In this document: positions 9,082 to 16,204 of the stretch, piece after piece
How positions within the stretch are numbered: the first letter of the stretch is position 1
How the letters are laid out: each line of letters opens with the position of its first letter
Source: Paraflavisolibacter caeni
Lineage (GTDB): Bacteria > Bacteroidota > Bacteroidia > Chitinophagales > Chitinophagaceae
Length of the DNA: 64,000 nt
Direction of reading: 5' to 3'
Assembly: GCF_025628885.1 (NCBI RefSeq)
Contig: NZ_JAOTIF010000002.1
Coordinates: 62,001-126,000 of the forward strand
The notes under the pieces: model-generated
Databases searched by the model: none
Seen by the model: the letters and a program-made list of their open reading frames with translations, nothing else
What the model was told of the DNA's origin: nothing
Position numbers and translations under genes: made by a program

Positions 9082-10299
9082 TTGACCCCACGCTACTACT
9101 CCCTCGACGTATTCCGCGGTGCAACCGTTGCCTTCATGATCCTGGTCAACAATCCAGGTACCTGGTCCCATATCTATGCACCCCTTGAACATGCAAAATG
9201 GCACGGTATTACCCCAACCGATTTAGTATTCCCCTTTTTCCTCTTTGCCGTAGGTAATGCCATGGCCTTTGTGATGCCTCGACTAGAATCCGCCGGTAGC
9301 ACTGTTTTCTGGAAAAAAATATTAAAACGCACGGCCCTTATTTTTCTCATCGGGCTCCTCCTCAACTGGTTCCCCTTTGTACATTGGCAGGATAATGAAT
9401 TAGTGGCAATCAGCTGGACCTGGGTCAAACCGGATGGCACTGTCGCCGGCGTTCGCATCCTGGGTGTACTCCAGCGCATTGCCCTATGCTACTTCTTTGC
9501 ATCGGTGATCATCTATTATGGGAAAACTAGAGGCGCTTTTGTGACCGGACTGATCATATTGTTGCTTTACTGGGCGCTGTGCATTGTCGGCAATCCTTCC
9601 GATCCCTATAGCCTCCAGGGATGGTTTGGAACTGCAATCGATAAAGCCATATTAGGTGAAGCACACATGTACAAAGGAGAAGGGGTTGCCTTTGACCCTG
9701 AAGGTCTAATGAGCACCCTGCCTGCTATCGTGCAGGTGATCTTTGGTTTTCTCGTCGGTGACTACATTCGTAGAAGAGGGCTCTTTGTATTGGAAACTGG
9801 CTTGGATAAAAGCCCTGTTAATCCAATTTATCATACCCTTACTGTTTTATTGATGGCTGCCGTAGCCTTATTGTTTACCGGCTATATTTGGGATTATTCA
9901 TTTCCCATCAACAAAAAGATCTGGACCTCTTCATACGTAGTATACACATCAGGATTAGCAATATTGGTACTATGTACCCTGGTCTTCTTCATTGAAGTAC
10001 GGAAAGCCTCAGGCTGGTGGAGCCGCTTCTTCGATGTCTTTGGCAAAAACCCCCTCTTCATTTATGCCCTGAGCGGACTGATCCCTGAATTACTTTGGCT
10101 CATTCGCATACCTAGTGGTGTTAATACAGCCGGTGAAACAGAATATACGAACCCCTGGAGCTGGTTCTACCAAAACGTTACAGCCAAAACACCCGGCCTT
10201 CCCGAAAATGGCTCCCTGCTTTTCGCATTAACTTTTGTCGCTCTATTATGGGCTATCGCCTATTGGATGGATAAAAAGAAAATATATATAAGGGTATAA
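9082..10299 (+). CDS. HGSNAT/DUF5009-like membrane acyltransferase
   Basis: This 405-residue integral membrane protein has about ten hydrophobic segments. It starts with SLDVFRGATVAFMILVNNPG, the hallmark of the heparan-alpha-glucosaminide N-acetyltransferase (NagX/DUF5009) family; HGITPTDLVFPFFLFAVGNA follows. Members move acetyl groups across the membrane onto amino sugars or are uncharacterised. The only workable start is TTG at 9082-9084: the next in-frame ATG is 17 codons in and would remove the family motif. It diverges from the GntR gene, so co-regulation is plausible. Length fits the family. Substrate unknown. Confidence 0.75.
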   Translation: MTPRYYSLDVFRGATVAFMILVNNPGTWSHIYAPLEHAKWHGITPTDLVFPFFLFAVGNAMAFVMPRLESAGSTVFWKKILKRTALIFLIGLLLNWFPFVHWQDNELVAISWTWVKPDGTVAGVRILGVLQRIALCYFFASVIIYYGKTRGAFVTGLIILLLYWALCIVGNPSDPYSLQGWFGTAIDKAILGEAHMYKGEGVAFDPEGLMSTLPAIVQVIFGFLVGDYIRRRGLFVLETGLDKSPVNPIYHTLTVLLMAAVALLFTGYIWDYSFPINKKIWTSSYVVYTSGLAILVLCTLVFFIEVRKASGWWSRFFDVFGKNPLFIYALSGLIPELLWLIRIPSGVNTAGETEYTNPWSWFYQNVTAKTPGLPENGSLLFALTFVALLWAIAYWMDKKKIYIRV

Positions 10300-10302
10300 A
10301 CA

Positions 10303-10812
10303 CTAATATATCAATTGCATTTCCTTTAAAAACTTTGATGATTGAGTAGGCTCAATTTCATAATCTTTATAGGTAGCGTCATAATGAAATCTAATCAATA
10401 CTACAGGGCTCGATTTCAACTGGTTAATAGCATTTTCATCTAACTGATATCTTGGTGAAAGTGAGAAATTGTGTAAATCAATAGGTGTTTCAGAATAAAA
10501 TACATCAGGCTTACTTTCAAAAGTATGAGTTGCGTATAATGCAATAATTTGCCCGTTCGCTAATCTGAAGTTTAGCTCTGAACCCTTTTCAACTTTCGGT
10601 AAGTACTCGGAAAGTCGAACCTGAAGTGTTAAATAATTTAGCTTCTTTTCTTTTGTCAAAAAGTAGGAAAATGCAGTAGAAAACTTTGACCCGATTTCCT
10701 CATAAGTTGTATAAATAATTGTATCACCGGTTAGTTTATCTATACTGGTTTTTATACGCTGCGCTGATGTAAACAGGGGCAGAAAACAGATCATCGAAAT
10801 CAGTCGTTTCAT
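10303..10812 (-). CDS. small secreted protein of unknown function
   Basis: This 169-residue protein has a short signal peptide (MKRLISMICFLPLFTSAQ), so it is probably periplasmic or surface-exposed. The mature part is a single small domain with alternating beta-like segments (KLTGDTIIYTTYEEIGSK, PVVLIRFHYDATYKDYEIEP). I recognise no family. Its stop lies 3 bases from the acyltransferase stop (convergent). Confidence 0.6.
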   Translation of the reverse strand: MKRLISMICFLPLFTSAQRIKTSIDKLTGDTIIYTTYEEIGSKFSTAFSYFLTKEKKLNYLTLQVRLSEYLPKVEKGSELNFRLANGQIIALYATHTFESKPDVFYSETPIDLHNFSLSPRYQLDENAINQLKSSPVVLIRFHYDATYKDYEIEPTQSSKFLKEMQLIY

Positions 10813-10954
10813 AACGTTCTATTTGAAACAAACATAATGGGCCAATTAAAGAATAACAATGATCTGCTTTTCTGTAGTGGTAAAATAAAGTTAACAATTC
10901 AATTATTATCTTAAGCATGGCAAGGAAGATGCGACAGTTATATTATCTTATCAG

Positions 10955-11476
10955 TTAAAGTAAAGCGGAAACATCATTCCAGATATATCTGCATACACGT
11001 GAAAGAGTTTGATCGGGATTCTGCTTTTCAACCGTTTCAAGCTTGACTCCTCCTAATCGTTCATAAAACTTCCTGGCCTTGATGTTTGACTCATAAACCC
11101 ATAAATACATCTTATCGCTGGTACAATTATCAAAAATTTGTGTTGCACACGATCTGATCAATAAAGTACCTATGCCGGATCCCTGCACACTTGTTGAAAT
11201 GTGCAAATTGTCTAGTAACGATCCGAAATTCGGATCATCATTGTAATAGAGGCAGGAGAAACCTACAATACTCCCATCCTGGGTTGCAATAGTAACCCGT
11301 TGGTTTTTGCTTGGAAATTGAAGCCTTTGGTGCCAGACATCAGAACGGTCTTGTTCAACCTCATTGTCCAAAAAGTGATCACTGTATATACCTCGATAAT
11401 TTTGCTTCCAGCTTTCAGCGTGTAGTTTCGCAATTGCAGCATAGTCTGAAAACTGCGCCTCCCTCAATTCAATCAT
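10955..11476 (-). CDS. GNAT-family N-acetyltransferase
   Basis: This 173-residue protein has a complete GNAT fold. The N-terminal strand-helix is IELREAQFSDYAAIAKLH. The acetyl-CoA loop is in LHISTSVQGSGIGTLLIRSC (QGSGIG fits the Q/RxxGxG/A pyrophosphate motif), and the closing YESNIKARKFYERLG is typical. Substrate cannot be inferred. It is the most downstream of three same-strand genes (GNAT, hydrolase, GNAT), only 12 bases after the hydrolase stop, so probably co-transcribed. Confidence 0.85.
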   Translation of the reverse strand: MIELREAQFSDYAAIAKLHAESWKQNYRGIYSDHFLDNEVEQDRSDVWHQRLQFPSKNQRVTIATQDGSIVGFSCLYYNDDPNFGSLLDNLHISTSVQGSGIGTLLIRSCATQIFDNCTSDKMYLWVYESNIKARKFYERLGGVKLETVEKQNPDQTLSRVCRYIWNDVSALL

Positions 11477-11488
11477 TTCAGATATAGC

Positions 11489-12304
11489 TTAATTTTTATT
11501 GAATGTTGTTGTGTCTGGGATTAAAAAAGTAAGAATACTCTTTAATGTTTCTTCCTGTTGTTGATCCCGCGAAATATCTGCTTTATGATCTCCCAACTGG
11601 AATCCGTAATACCCAAATTGTGAATGATTGGCACCTCTGATAAGTATATATTTCGTAGTCTTAGGTAACTTGGATTTATTCCGGTTAATAGTTTCCATAT
11701 CTGCAACGCCGTCCTTCGACCCGTAAATTTTCATGACAGGGATCATGATGCCGGAAAGAGAAATATCCCTTGGATGAGTACTTCCTATCAAAATCAGTTT
11801 GTCAATCAATCCAGGGTGCTCAAATACAAATTGAGCAGCCATTTTTGCACCCTGTGAATGTCCTGCCAGGATGTATTCTTTTGAAGTATCTGCAAAAAGG
11901 TTGAGCTCAATTGGTTTATGATATCCTTTCGATGCAAGCCTCCATGGCATCTTCATCAAAAGGACTTTTATATCATGATCAGCAATCTTCCTGCAAAGGG
12001 GCACATAAGCTTTAGGATCGACCATAGCTCCAGGATAAAAAATAAATATCTCCTTAAAATCCTTAGTTGGAGTAAACGAAATATAATCTTCATTCTGTTC
12101 TACAGTAACACCTCTGCTATCCTGGAAATTAGCTTCATCAACTCCCTTTGCCTGGAAAGAATAAAACAACCATATAGTAAATCCGATACCCCCAAACGCC
12201 CAAACTGCCCTAAAAATCTTCCTGGGTGTCCATTTCCTGCTCGACTTCAATGCCAACTGTTTAAGTTGTTCAAGATCGTTAATATTACCTTGTCTGTAAA
12301 TCAT
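11489..12304 (-). CDS. alpha/beta hydrolase with a GNAT-like N-terminal scar
   Basis: This 271-residue protein is an alpha/beta hydrolase of the small lipase/dienelactone-hydrolase kind. The nucleophile elbow is GHSQGAKMA, the acid lies in GSKDGVAD, and the histidine in GANHSQFGYYG. A membrane anchor spans about residues 29-48 (FRAVWAFGGIGFTIWLFYSF). The first ~20 residues (MIYRQGNINDLEQLKQLALK) do not fit a hydrolase but look like the first strand and helix of a GNAT domain. A likely ancestral hydrolase start is the TTG at 12248-12250, just before KSSRKWTPRKIF. It sits between two GNAT genes, which supports an origin by partial deletion of a third GNAT. Substrate unknown. Confidence 0.75.
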   Translation of the reverse strand: MIYRQGNINDLEQLKQLALKSSRKWTPRKIFRAVWAFGGIGFTIWLFYSFQAKGVDEANFQDSRGVTVEQNEDYISFTPTKDFKEIFIFYPGAMVDPKAYVPLCRKIADHDIKVLLMKMPWRLASKGYHKPIELNLFADTSKEYILAGHSQGAKMAAQFVFEHPGLIDKLILIGSTHPRDISLSGIMIPVMKIYGSKDGVADMETINRNKSKLPKTTKYILIRGANHSQFGYYGFQLGDHKADISRDQQQEETLKSILTFLIPDTTTFNKN

Positions 12305-12346
12305 TTTCCCTTAAAATGTGTAAACATGAAAAAGTTTTATGTTGGC

Positions 12347-12874
12347 CTAATCAAGCCTTAACCTGAAACCACAAACAGGAAAACCGCCTTGGATGAAATC
12401 CAGATCCTCTGATCTTCTGAAGCCAAGCCCCTCATACATTGTCCACGCTGTTTGCATCGCCTTAGTGCTATGAATGATCATTTGGGCAAGTCCTTGTTCT
12501 TTAGCCTTCCGGATACATTCGTTTGTCAGGTGTTTGCCAATACCATATCCCCTGGCGCTTGGATCAACAGCTAGCAATCGGAAACCCGCGGCATTTTGTT
12601 CCTTTGTTGCAATACCTCCAGACCCATAATATTGCATATCGCTAAAATAAACCACCCCACCTAGTATCTTACCCTCTGTAGAAACTGCCACTAGGAGTTC
12701 AGTCCCTGGTTTATAGGTGAATGTTCCTATATTCGAAAGCATTTGATAATATTCAGGTTGTTCCGATTGTTTAGGAAATCCCTCCAGCTGCGAATAAACT
12801 TCCACCATCAGTTTCCCGATCTCCTCAAACTCACCAGGCTCCGCATTTCTTATAGTATAATCAAGTCGATTCAT
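12347..12874 (-). CDS. GNAT-family N-acetyltransferase
   Basis: This 175-residue GNAT has the N-terminal segment YTIRNAEPGEFEEIGKLMVE, the strand-loop LLAVDPSARGYGIGKHLTNE carrying the acetyl-CoA motif RGYGIG, and the closing TAWTMYEGLGFRRSEDLD. It is complete and of normal length. The sequence differs from the GNAT at 10955-11476, so the two are not a recent duplication. Acceptor substrate cannot be told from the sequence. It is first of a likely three-gene minus-strand unit with the hydrolase 42 bases downstream. Confidence 0.85.
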   Translation of the reverse strand: MNRLDYTIRNAEPGEFEEIGKLMVEVYSQLEGFPKQSEQPEYYQMLSNIGTFTYKPGTELLVAVSTEGKILGGVVYFSDMQYYGSGGIATKEQNAAGFRLLAVDPSARGYGIGKHLTNECIRKAKEQGLAQMIIHSTKAMQTAWTMYEGLGFRRSEDLDFIQGGFPVCGFRLRLD

Positions 12875-13026
12875 AATTCAAAAGTACTGCAGACAATGAT
12901 CAGGCTATGTTATTCAAGTTGGCTTCTTGCTATTACAAATAACGGCAACACATACGTTGCACAGGTACAAGCTCATGTGGTCATTTGTGTATGTGCTCTC
13001 TGTTAAAGGCCTAGCCCGGTGTCCTG

Positions 13027-13503
13027 CTATAAATCCTCTTTCTGCAAGAGTATTTTTTTGATTAGGACTATTTGCCCTAAGTGGTAATGAATATGTTCAA
13101 TGATGCCATGAAGGTTTCGGTAATAGTTGCCGTATTTTTCATCCACAAAAATTTCCTCAAGTTTGTTCTCTGGTAAATGTTCTATCAGACCGGCAAAGTT
13201 TTCAGCCTCTTTCCACGTTAGATCCAGGAGGTTTTCCCAATCCGTTTGCGAGCGAACAGGTGGATGATTAAAACTATATTGATCCTTGGCATTCAGCGGT
13301 TCTCCCTGTAAAACTTTGGCAACTGCGTTTATATAATAATTGGTATGATAAACAAGAGTGGCAATCGTATTCAATGAATAAACCTGTGCGGTTGCTTGTT
13401 CCCAGGTTACATCTGCTAAAGTTTTTGTAAGGTCAACAGAAGTCCAGTTCCCTCCAAAATAGACTGCTCTTAAGTGTTGCGCTATTTGTGCAGGTAGATG
13501 CAT
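13027..13503 (-). CDS. DinB/YfiT-like four-helix-bundle protein
   Basis: This 158-residue protein has the all-helical layout of the DinB/YfiT superfamily. The putative metal-binding histidines sit at the expected places: one in TLVYHTNYYINAVAK (helix 2), and the pair in HGIIEHIHYHLGQIV (last helix). Members bind a divalent metal; some are thiol S-transferases, most are uncharacterised. Start ATG is at 13501-13503. It stands alone, with 150 bases to the next gene. Confidence 0.75.
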   Translation of the reverse strand: MHLPAQIAQHLRAVYFGGNWTSVDLTKTLADVTWEQATAQVYSLNTIATLVYHTNYYINAVAKVLQGEPLNAKDQYSFNHPPVRSQTDWENLLDLTWKEAENFAGLIEHLPENKLEEIFVDEKYGNYYRNLHGIIEHIHYHLGQIVLIKKILLQKEDL

Positions 13504-13784
13504 GTTCTTGGTTTTGAATTGTGAAAGTGTAATTTAATGCAGACAAGGATAAGCGAAAATTTAAATGGGTTTGGCCTCGGAACTTATATAATATATGAAC
13601 CGCTCCTTTGAAATTTGCTAATGAAAATTTATAATACTCTTTTTATGAAGCAATAGGATAGTTGGATTTAATAGTAAAATGGCGGGTTGATGATATTTCT
13701 TAATATTTCTTCAGATTTTATTCTTAAATTTTCAAGTAAATCGCTACAACACCAGCCACAGCCCTTAATACTAAATAACTAAGT

Positions 13785-14360
13785 ATGAAATATATAACCT
13801 TATTTGCGCTTTTGGCTATTATAATCTCCTGTACACAGCGTAATAAACAACAACAGTCGGAAATTTCCCACCAGGACACTGTTGCTGCATTACCGGAAAT
13901 TAAAGAATATGATTATCCTGTAAGGCTGAAACACTGGCAAATAGGTAATCATGAAAATATTAGAACAGTATTGAAAATGTATAAAGCCTGGGATGAAAAA
14001 TCTATAAGTGAAATGAAATCATTGATAGCTGACAGTATGACTTATGATATGCCAGATGGAAGAAGAGGTAAAGCAGACCGGGATGCGATGATAGACAGGC
14101 TTCTCAAAAAACGTGCAGGATTGCAATTTGCATCCAATGATGTTATTGCTGCATTTCCGCTTAAAAATCTGGACGAAAATGAAGAATGGGTCATGGCGCT
14201 GGTCTATAATAAATGGGCTTATAAGGATAGGATTCGAGACTCAATGCTTTACCAGGATATCTGGAAAATAAAAGACGGGAAAATAAGTTATCTGTTGAGT
14301 CTTGAACAATCACCTTCGCGCGTTGGAGCTAAAACCTTGGAAAAAATGATAAACAGATGA
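13785..14360 (+). CDS. lipoprotein with SnoaL/NTF2-like domain
   Basis: This 191-residue protein begins with a lipoprotein signal (MKYITLFALLAIIISCTQ; lipobox IISC), so it is membrane-anchored. The body (about 55-180) resembles a SnoaL-like NTF2 domain: ENIRTVLKMYKAWDEKSISE, then LIADSMTYDMPDGRRGKADR, then the strand MALVYNKWAYKDR and a closing DIWKIKDGKISYL. This cone-shaped fold binds small ligands; enzymatic activity cannot be assumed. Preceded by 281 bases without a gene and followed by a long repeat-rich gap. Confidence 0.7.
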   Translation: MKYITLFALLAIIISCTQRNKQQQSEISHQDTVAALPEIKEYDYPVRLKHWQIGNHENIRTVLKMYKAWDEKSISEMKSLIADSMTYDMPDGRRGKADRDAMIDRLLKKRAGLQFASNDVIAAFPLKNLDENEEWVMALVYNKWAYKDRIRDSMLYQDIWKIKDGKISYLLSLEQSPSRVGAKTLEKMINR

Positions 14361-14448
14361 TTTGGGAAATCTAATCAAAGGGTTTTTTCTTCACTTTGGT
14401 GGAAGATAATATAGTTCATCAGTACAATACTTCATCATTCGTAGATTC

Positions 14449-14624
14449 AGTATACATACAGTATACTTAAAGTAGGGCTAGAGTATTCCAACAGCGTCCC
14501 TCCATTTCCTCTACTTACCCCATACTTACTCCATACCTAAGCCGTACTTTAGGTATACATCAGCCGTACCTAAGCCTAGGCTACTTCGACCATCTTTCGA
14601 CTATCTTTCGACTATGCTTCGATC
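14449..14624. repeat. 11-bp phased degenerate repeat array (copy 1)
   Basis: Sixteen consecutive 11-base units lie on one lattice. Neighbouring units resemble each other most: AGTATACATAC, AGTATACTTAA, AGTAGGGCTAG, AGTATTCCAAC at the left; TTACCCCATAC, TTACTCCATAC, CTAAGCCGTAC, TTTAGGTATAC, ATCAGCCGTAC in the middle; CTACTTCGACC, ATCTTTCGACT twice and ATGCTTCGATC at the right. There is no coding frame. The same lattice and an AGCCGTAC unit recur at 60838-61090. Confidence 0.75.
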
Positions 14625-15006
14625 TGAATTGAGCAAATGCTCATAAATAAGGGGAAAACAACCTATAGGCAGAACGCCTTCAAAGCCCTGAACGGAGTCA
14701 ATGGAACTGCGCCTAAAGGTACAAAACCAACCCCCACCTTCCAAGTTTTGATCCCCCTCCCTTAACTCTACAATCCAAACTCCGAACCTCAAACCTTAAA
14801 CTTCAAATCCCCATATTCCGAAATCCCAAATCCCAAATCCGAAATCTCCTTAATCTTCCCTCCCCGTCTCTTCCTGTTAAAAAATACTTAAAGCCATTTT
14901 TTAAAGTAAATTCGACATGACAGTCCATGATAGTCACGTTGACAATTGCTAATACTTTTATGCGCGTTCTACTATAAATTGTGCGCCATATAGAAAAAAT
15001 CTAACT
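14625..15006. other. gap upstream of the rhamnose cluster
   Basis: No gene seen. It contains the heptamer lattice at 14776-14845. The last 120 bases before rhaT should hold the rhamnose promoter, but I find no convincing TTTG/TAnnTTTG pair. The nearest candidates are TTG at 14939-14941 or 14946-14948 and the imperfect TAAATTG at 14975-14981. Confidence 0.5.
14776..14845. repeat. 7-bp phased repeat array
   Basis: Ten in-phase heptamers: CAAACTC, CGAACCT, CAAACCT, TAAACTT, CAAATCC, CCATATT, CCGAAAT, CCCAAAT, CCCAAAT, CCGAAAT. The 7-base period excludes a codon origin. It lies 150 bases after the 11-bp array, the same pairing as at 60781-61090. Confidence 0.7.
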
Positions 15007-16122
15007 ATGCAAGCTATTTTAGGAGTTATCTTTCATTTTATTGGCGGTTTCGCCTCGGGCAGTTTTTATATTCCCTACAAAAAAGTTAGGGGTTGGGCTT
15101 GGGAATCTTATTGGTTGATCGGAGGTCTCTTTTCCTGGTTGATTGTTCCGCCATTAGCCGCTTATCTCACAATTCCAAACTTTGAAGATATTATCGCTGC
15201 TGCCGATGGCAGCACGCTCTTTTATACCTACCTCTTTGGTGTGCTCTGGGGTATTGGTGGCCTTACTTATGGGTTAGGAGTTCGTTACCTTGGTGTATCG
15301 CTGGGTAGTAGCATCATCCTCGGATTGTGCATGGTTTTGGGTTCCCTGGTTCCCTCAATTTATTACAATGTCTTTCCAAAAGAAGGTAAGGATACATTTA
15401 GCCAGCTCACCGGCACTTCATGGGGGCAGATCGTATTGTTAGGTTTGGCCATTTGTATTATCGGCATTATACTCTGTGGCCGTGCCGGTATGTTAAAAGA
15501 AAAGGAATTAACCAGTGGGGTCGCAAAAGATCCGCACGGTATGGTTGTAAAAGCCGAGTACAAATTCGGTTTAGGCCTTACCGTTGCAATCATCTCTGGC
15601 TTACTCAGCGCTTGCTTCAACTTTGGCCTCGAAGCTGGCAAACCTATGGCTGATGTGGCTAACGTACTTTGGCAAAAAGCAAATCCAGGCCAGGGCTCGT
15701 TCTTGTATCAAAACAATGTGACTTATGTAGTAGTTTTGTGGGGTGGTTTAACCACTAACCTTATCTGGTGTATGATGCTGAATGCTCGCAACCGGACTTT
15801 TGGTGACTATGCAGATAGCAAGGCGCCGCTTGCTAAAAACTACATCTTTTCTGCCCTGGCAGGTCTTACTTGGTTCTTACAGTTCTTCTTCTATGGCATG
15901 GGTGAAAGTAAACTGGGCAATGGTCCTTCTTCATGGATCCTGCACATGGCATTTATTATCCTGGTTGCCAACGCATGGGGGCTCATCCTGAAAGAATGGG
16001 GTGGCGTAAGCAAGAAAACAAAAACGTCAATTATCTTAGGTATCCTTGTCATCATCGCATCTGTACTGCTGGTAGGCTATGGTAACTCATTAAAACCTGA
16101 TGCAGTAGCTGCATCTCATTAA
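15007..16122 (+). CDS. rhaT: L-rhamnose-proton symporter RhaT
   Basis: This 371-residue inner-membrane protein has about ten hydrophobic segments and recognisable RhaT sequence: IFHFIGGFASGSFYIPYKKV at the N-terminus, YGLGVRYLGVSLGSSIILGL, and FFYGMGESKLGNGPSSWILH near the C-terminus. RhaT belongs to the drug/metabolite transporter superfamily and imports L-rhamnose with protons. Length is close to the E. coli protein. It is the first gene of the rhamnose cluster, so uptake and breakdown are probably co-induced. The start ATG at 15007 has no Shine-Dalgarno sequence. Confidence 0.93.
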   Translation: MQAILGVIFHFIGGFASGSFYIPYKKVRGWAWESYWLIGGLFSWLIVPPLAAYLTIPNFEDIIAAADGSTLFYTYLFGVLWGIGGLTYGLGVRYLGVSLGSSIILGLCMVLGSLVPSIYYNVFPKEGKDTFSQLTGTSWGQIVLLGLAICIIGIILCGRAGMLKEKELTSGVAKDPHGMVVKAEYKFGLGLTVAIISGLLSACFNFGLEAGKPMADVANVLWQKANPGQGSFLYQNNVTYVVVLWGGLTTNLIWCMMLNARNRTFGDYADSKAPLAKNYIFSALAGLTWFLQFFFYGMGESKLGNGPSSWILHMAFIILVANAWGLILKEWGGVSKKTKTSIILGILVIIASVLLVGYGNSLKPDAVAASH

Positions 16123-16132
16123 AATAATGAAT

Positions 16133-16159
16133 TGTGAAATGCCTGGTTAACATTTCACA
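16133..16159 (+). other. intercistronic hairpin between rhaT and rhaEW
   Basis: A perfect 9-bp inverted repeat (TGTGAAATG at 16133-16141, CATTTCACA at 16151-16159) has a 9-base loop and no T-run. It may stabilise or separate the two messages; it is not a typical terminator. Confidence 0.45.
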
Positions 16160-16204
16160 TGTATCGTCAATTGTATTCGAATATTCAACTATAAAGTAAA
16201 CAAA

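Noticed and set aside
10736-10918. 60-codon minus-strand frame over the start of the small secreted protein
   Set aside because: It overlaps the start of a better gene (10303-10812) that has a signal peptide.
14601-14792. 63-codon minus-strand frame in the rhamnose upstream gap
   Set aside because: It overlaps both repeat arrays and has no recognisable sequence.
16143-16155. GTTAAC site upstream of rhaEW as an operator shared with the GntR gene
   Set aside because: The hexamer is expected about twenty times by chance in a window of this length and composition, and flanking bases do not match well.
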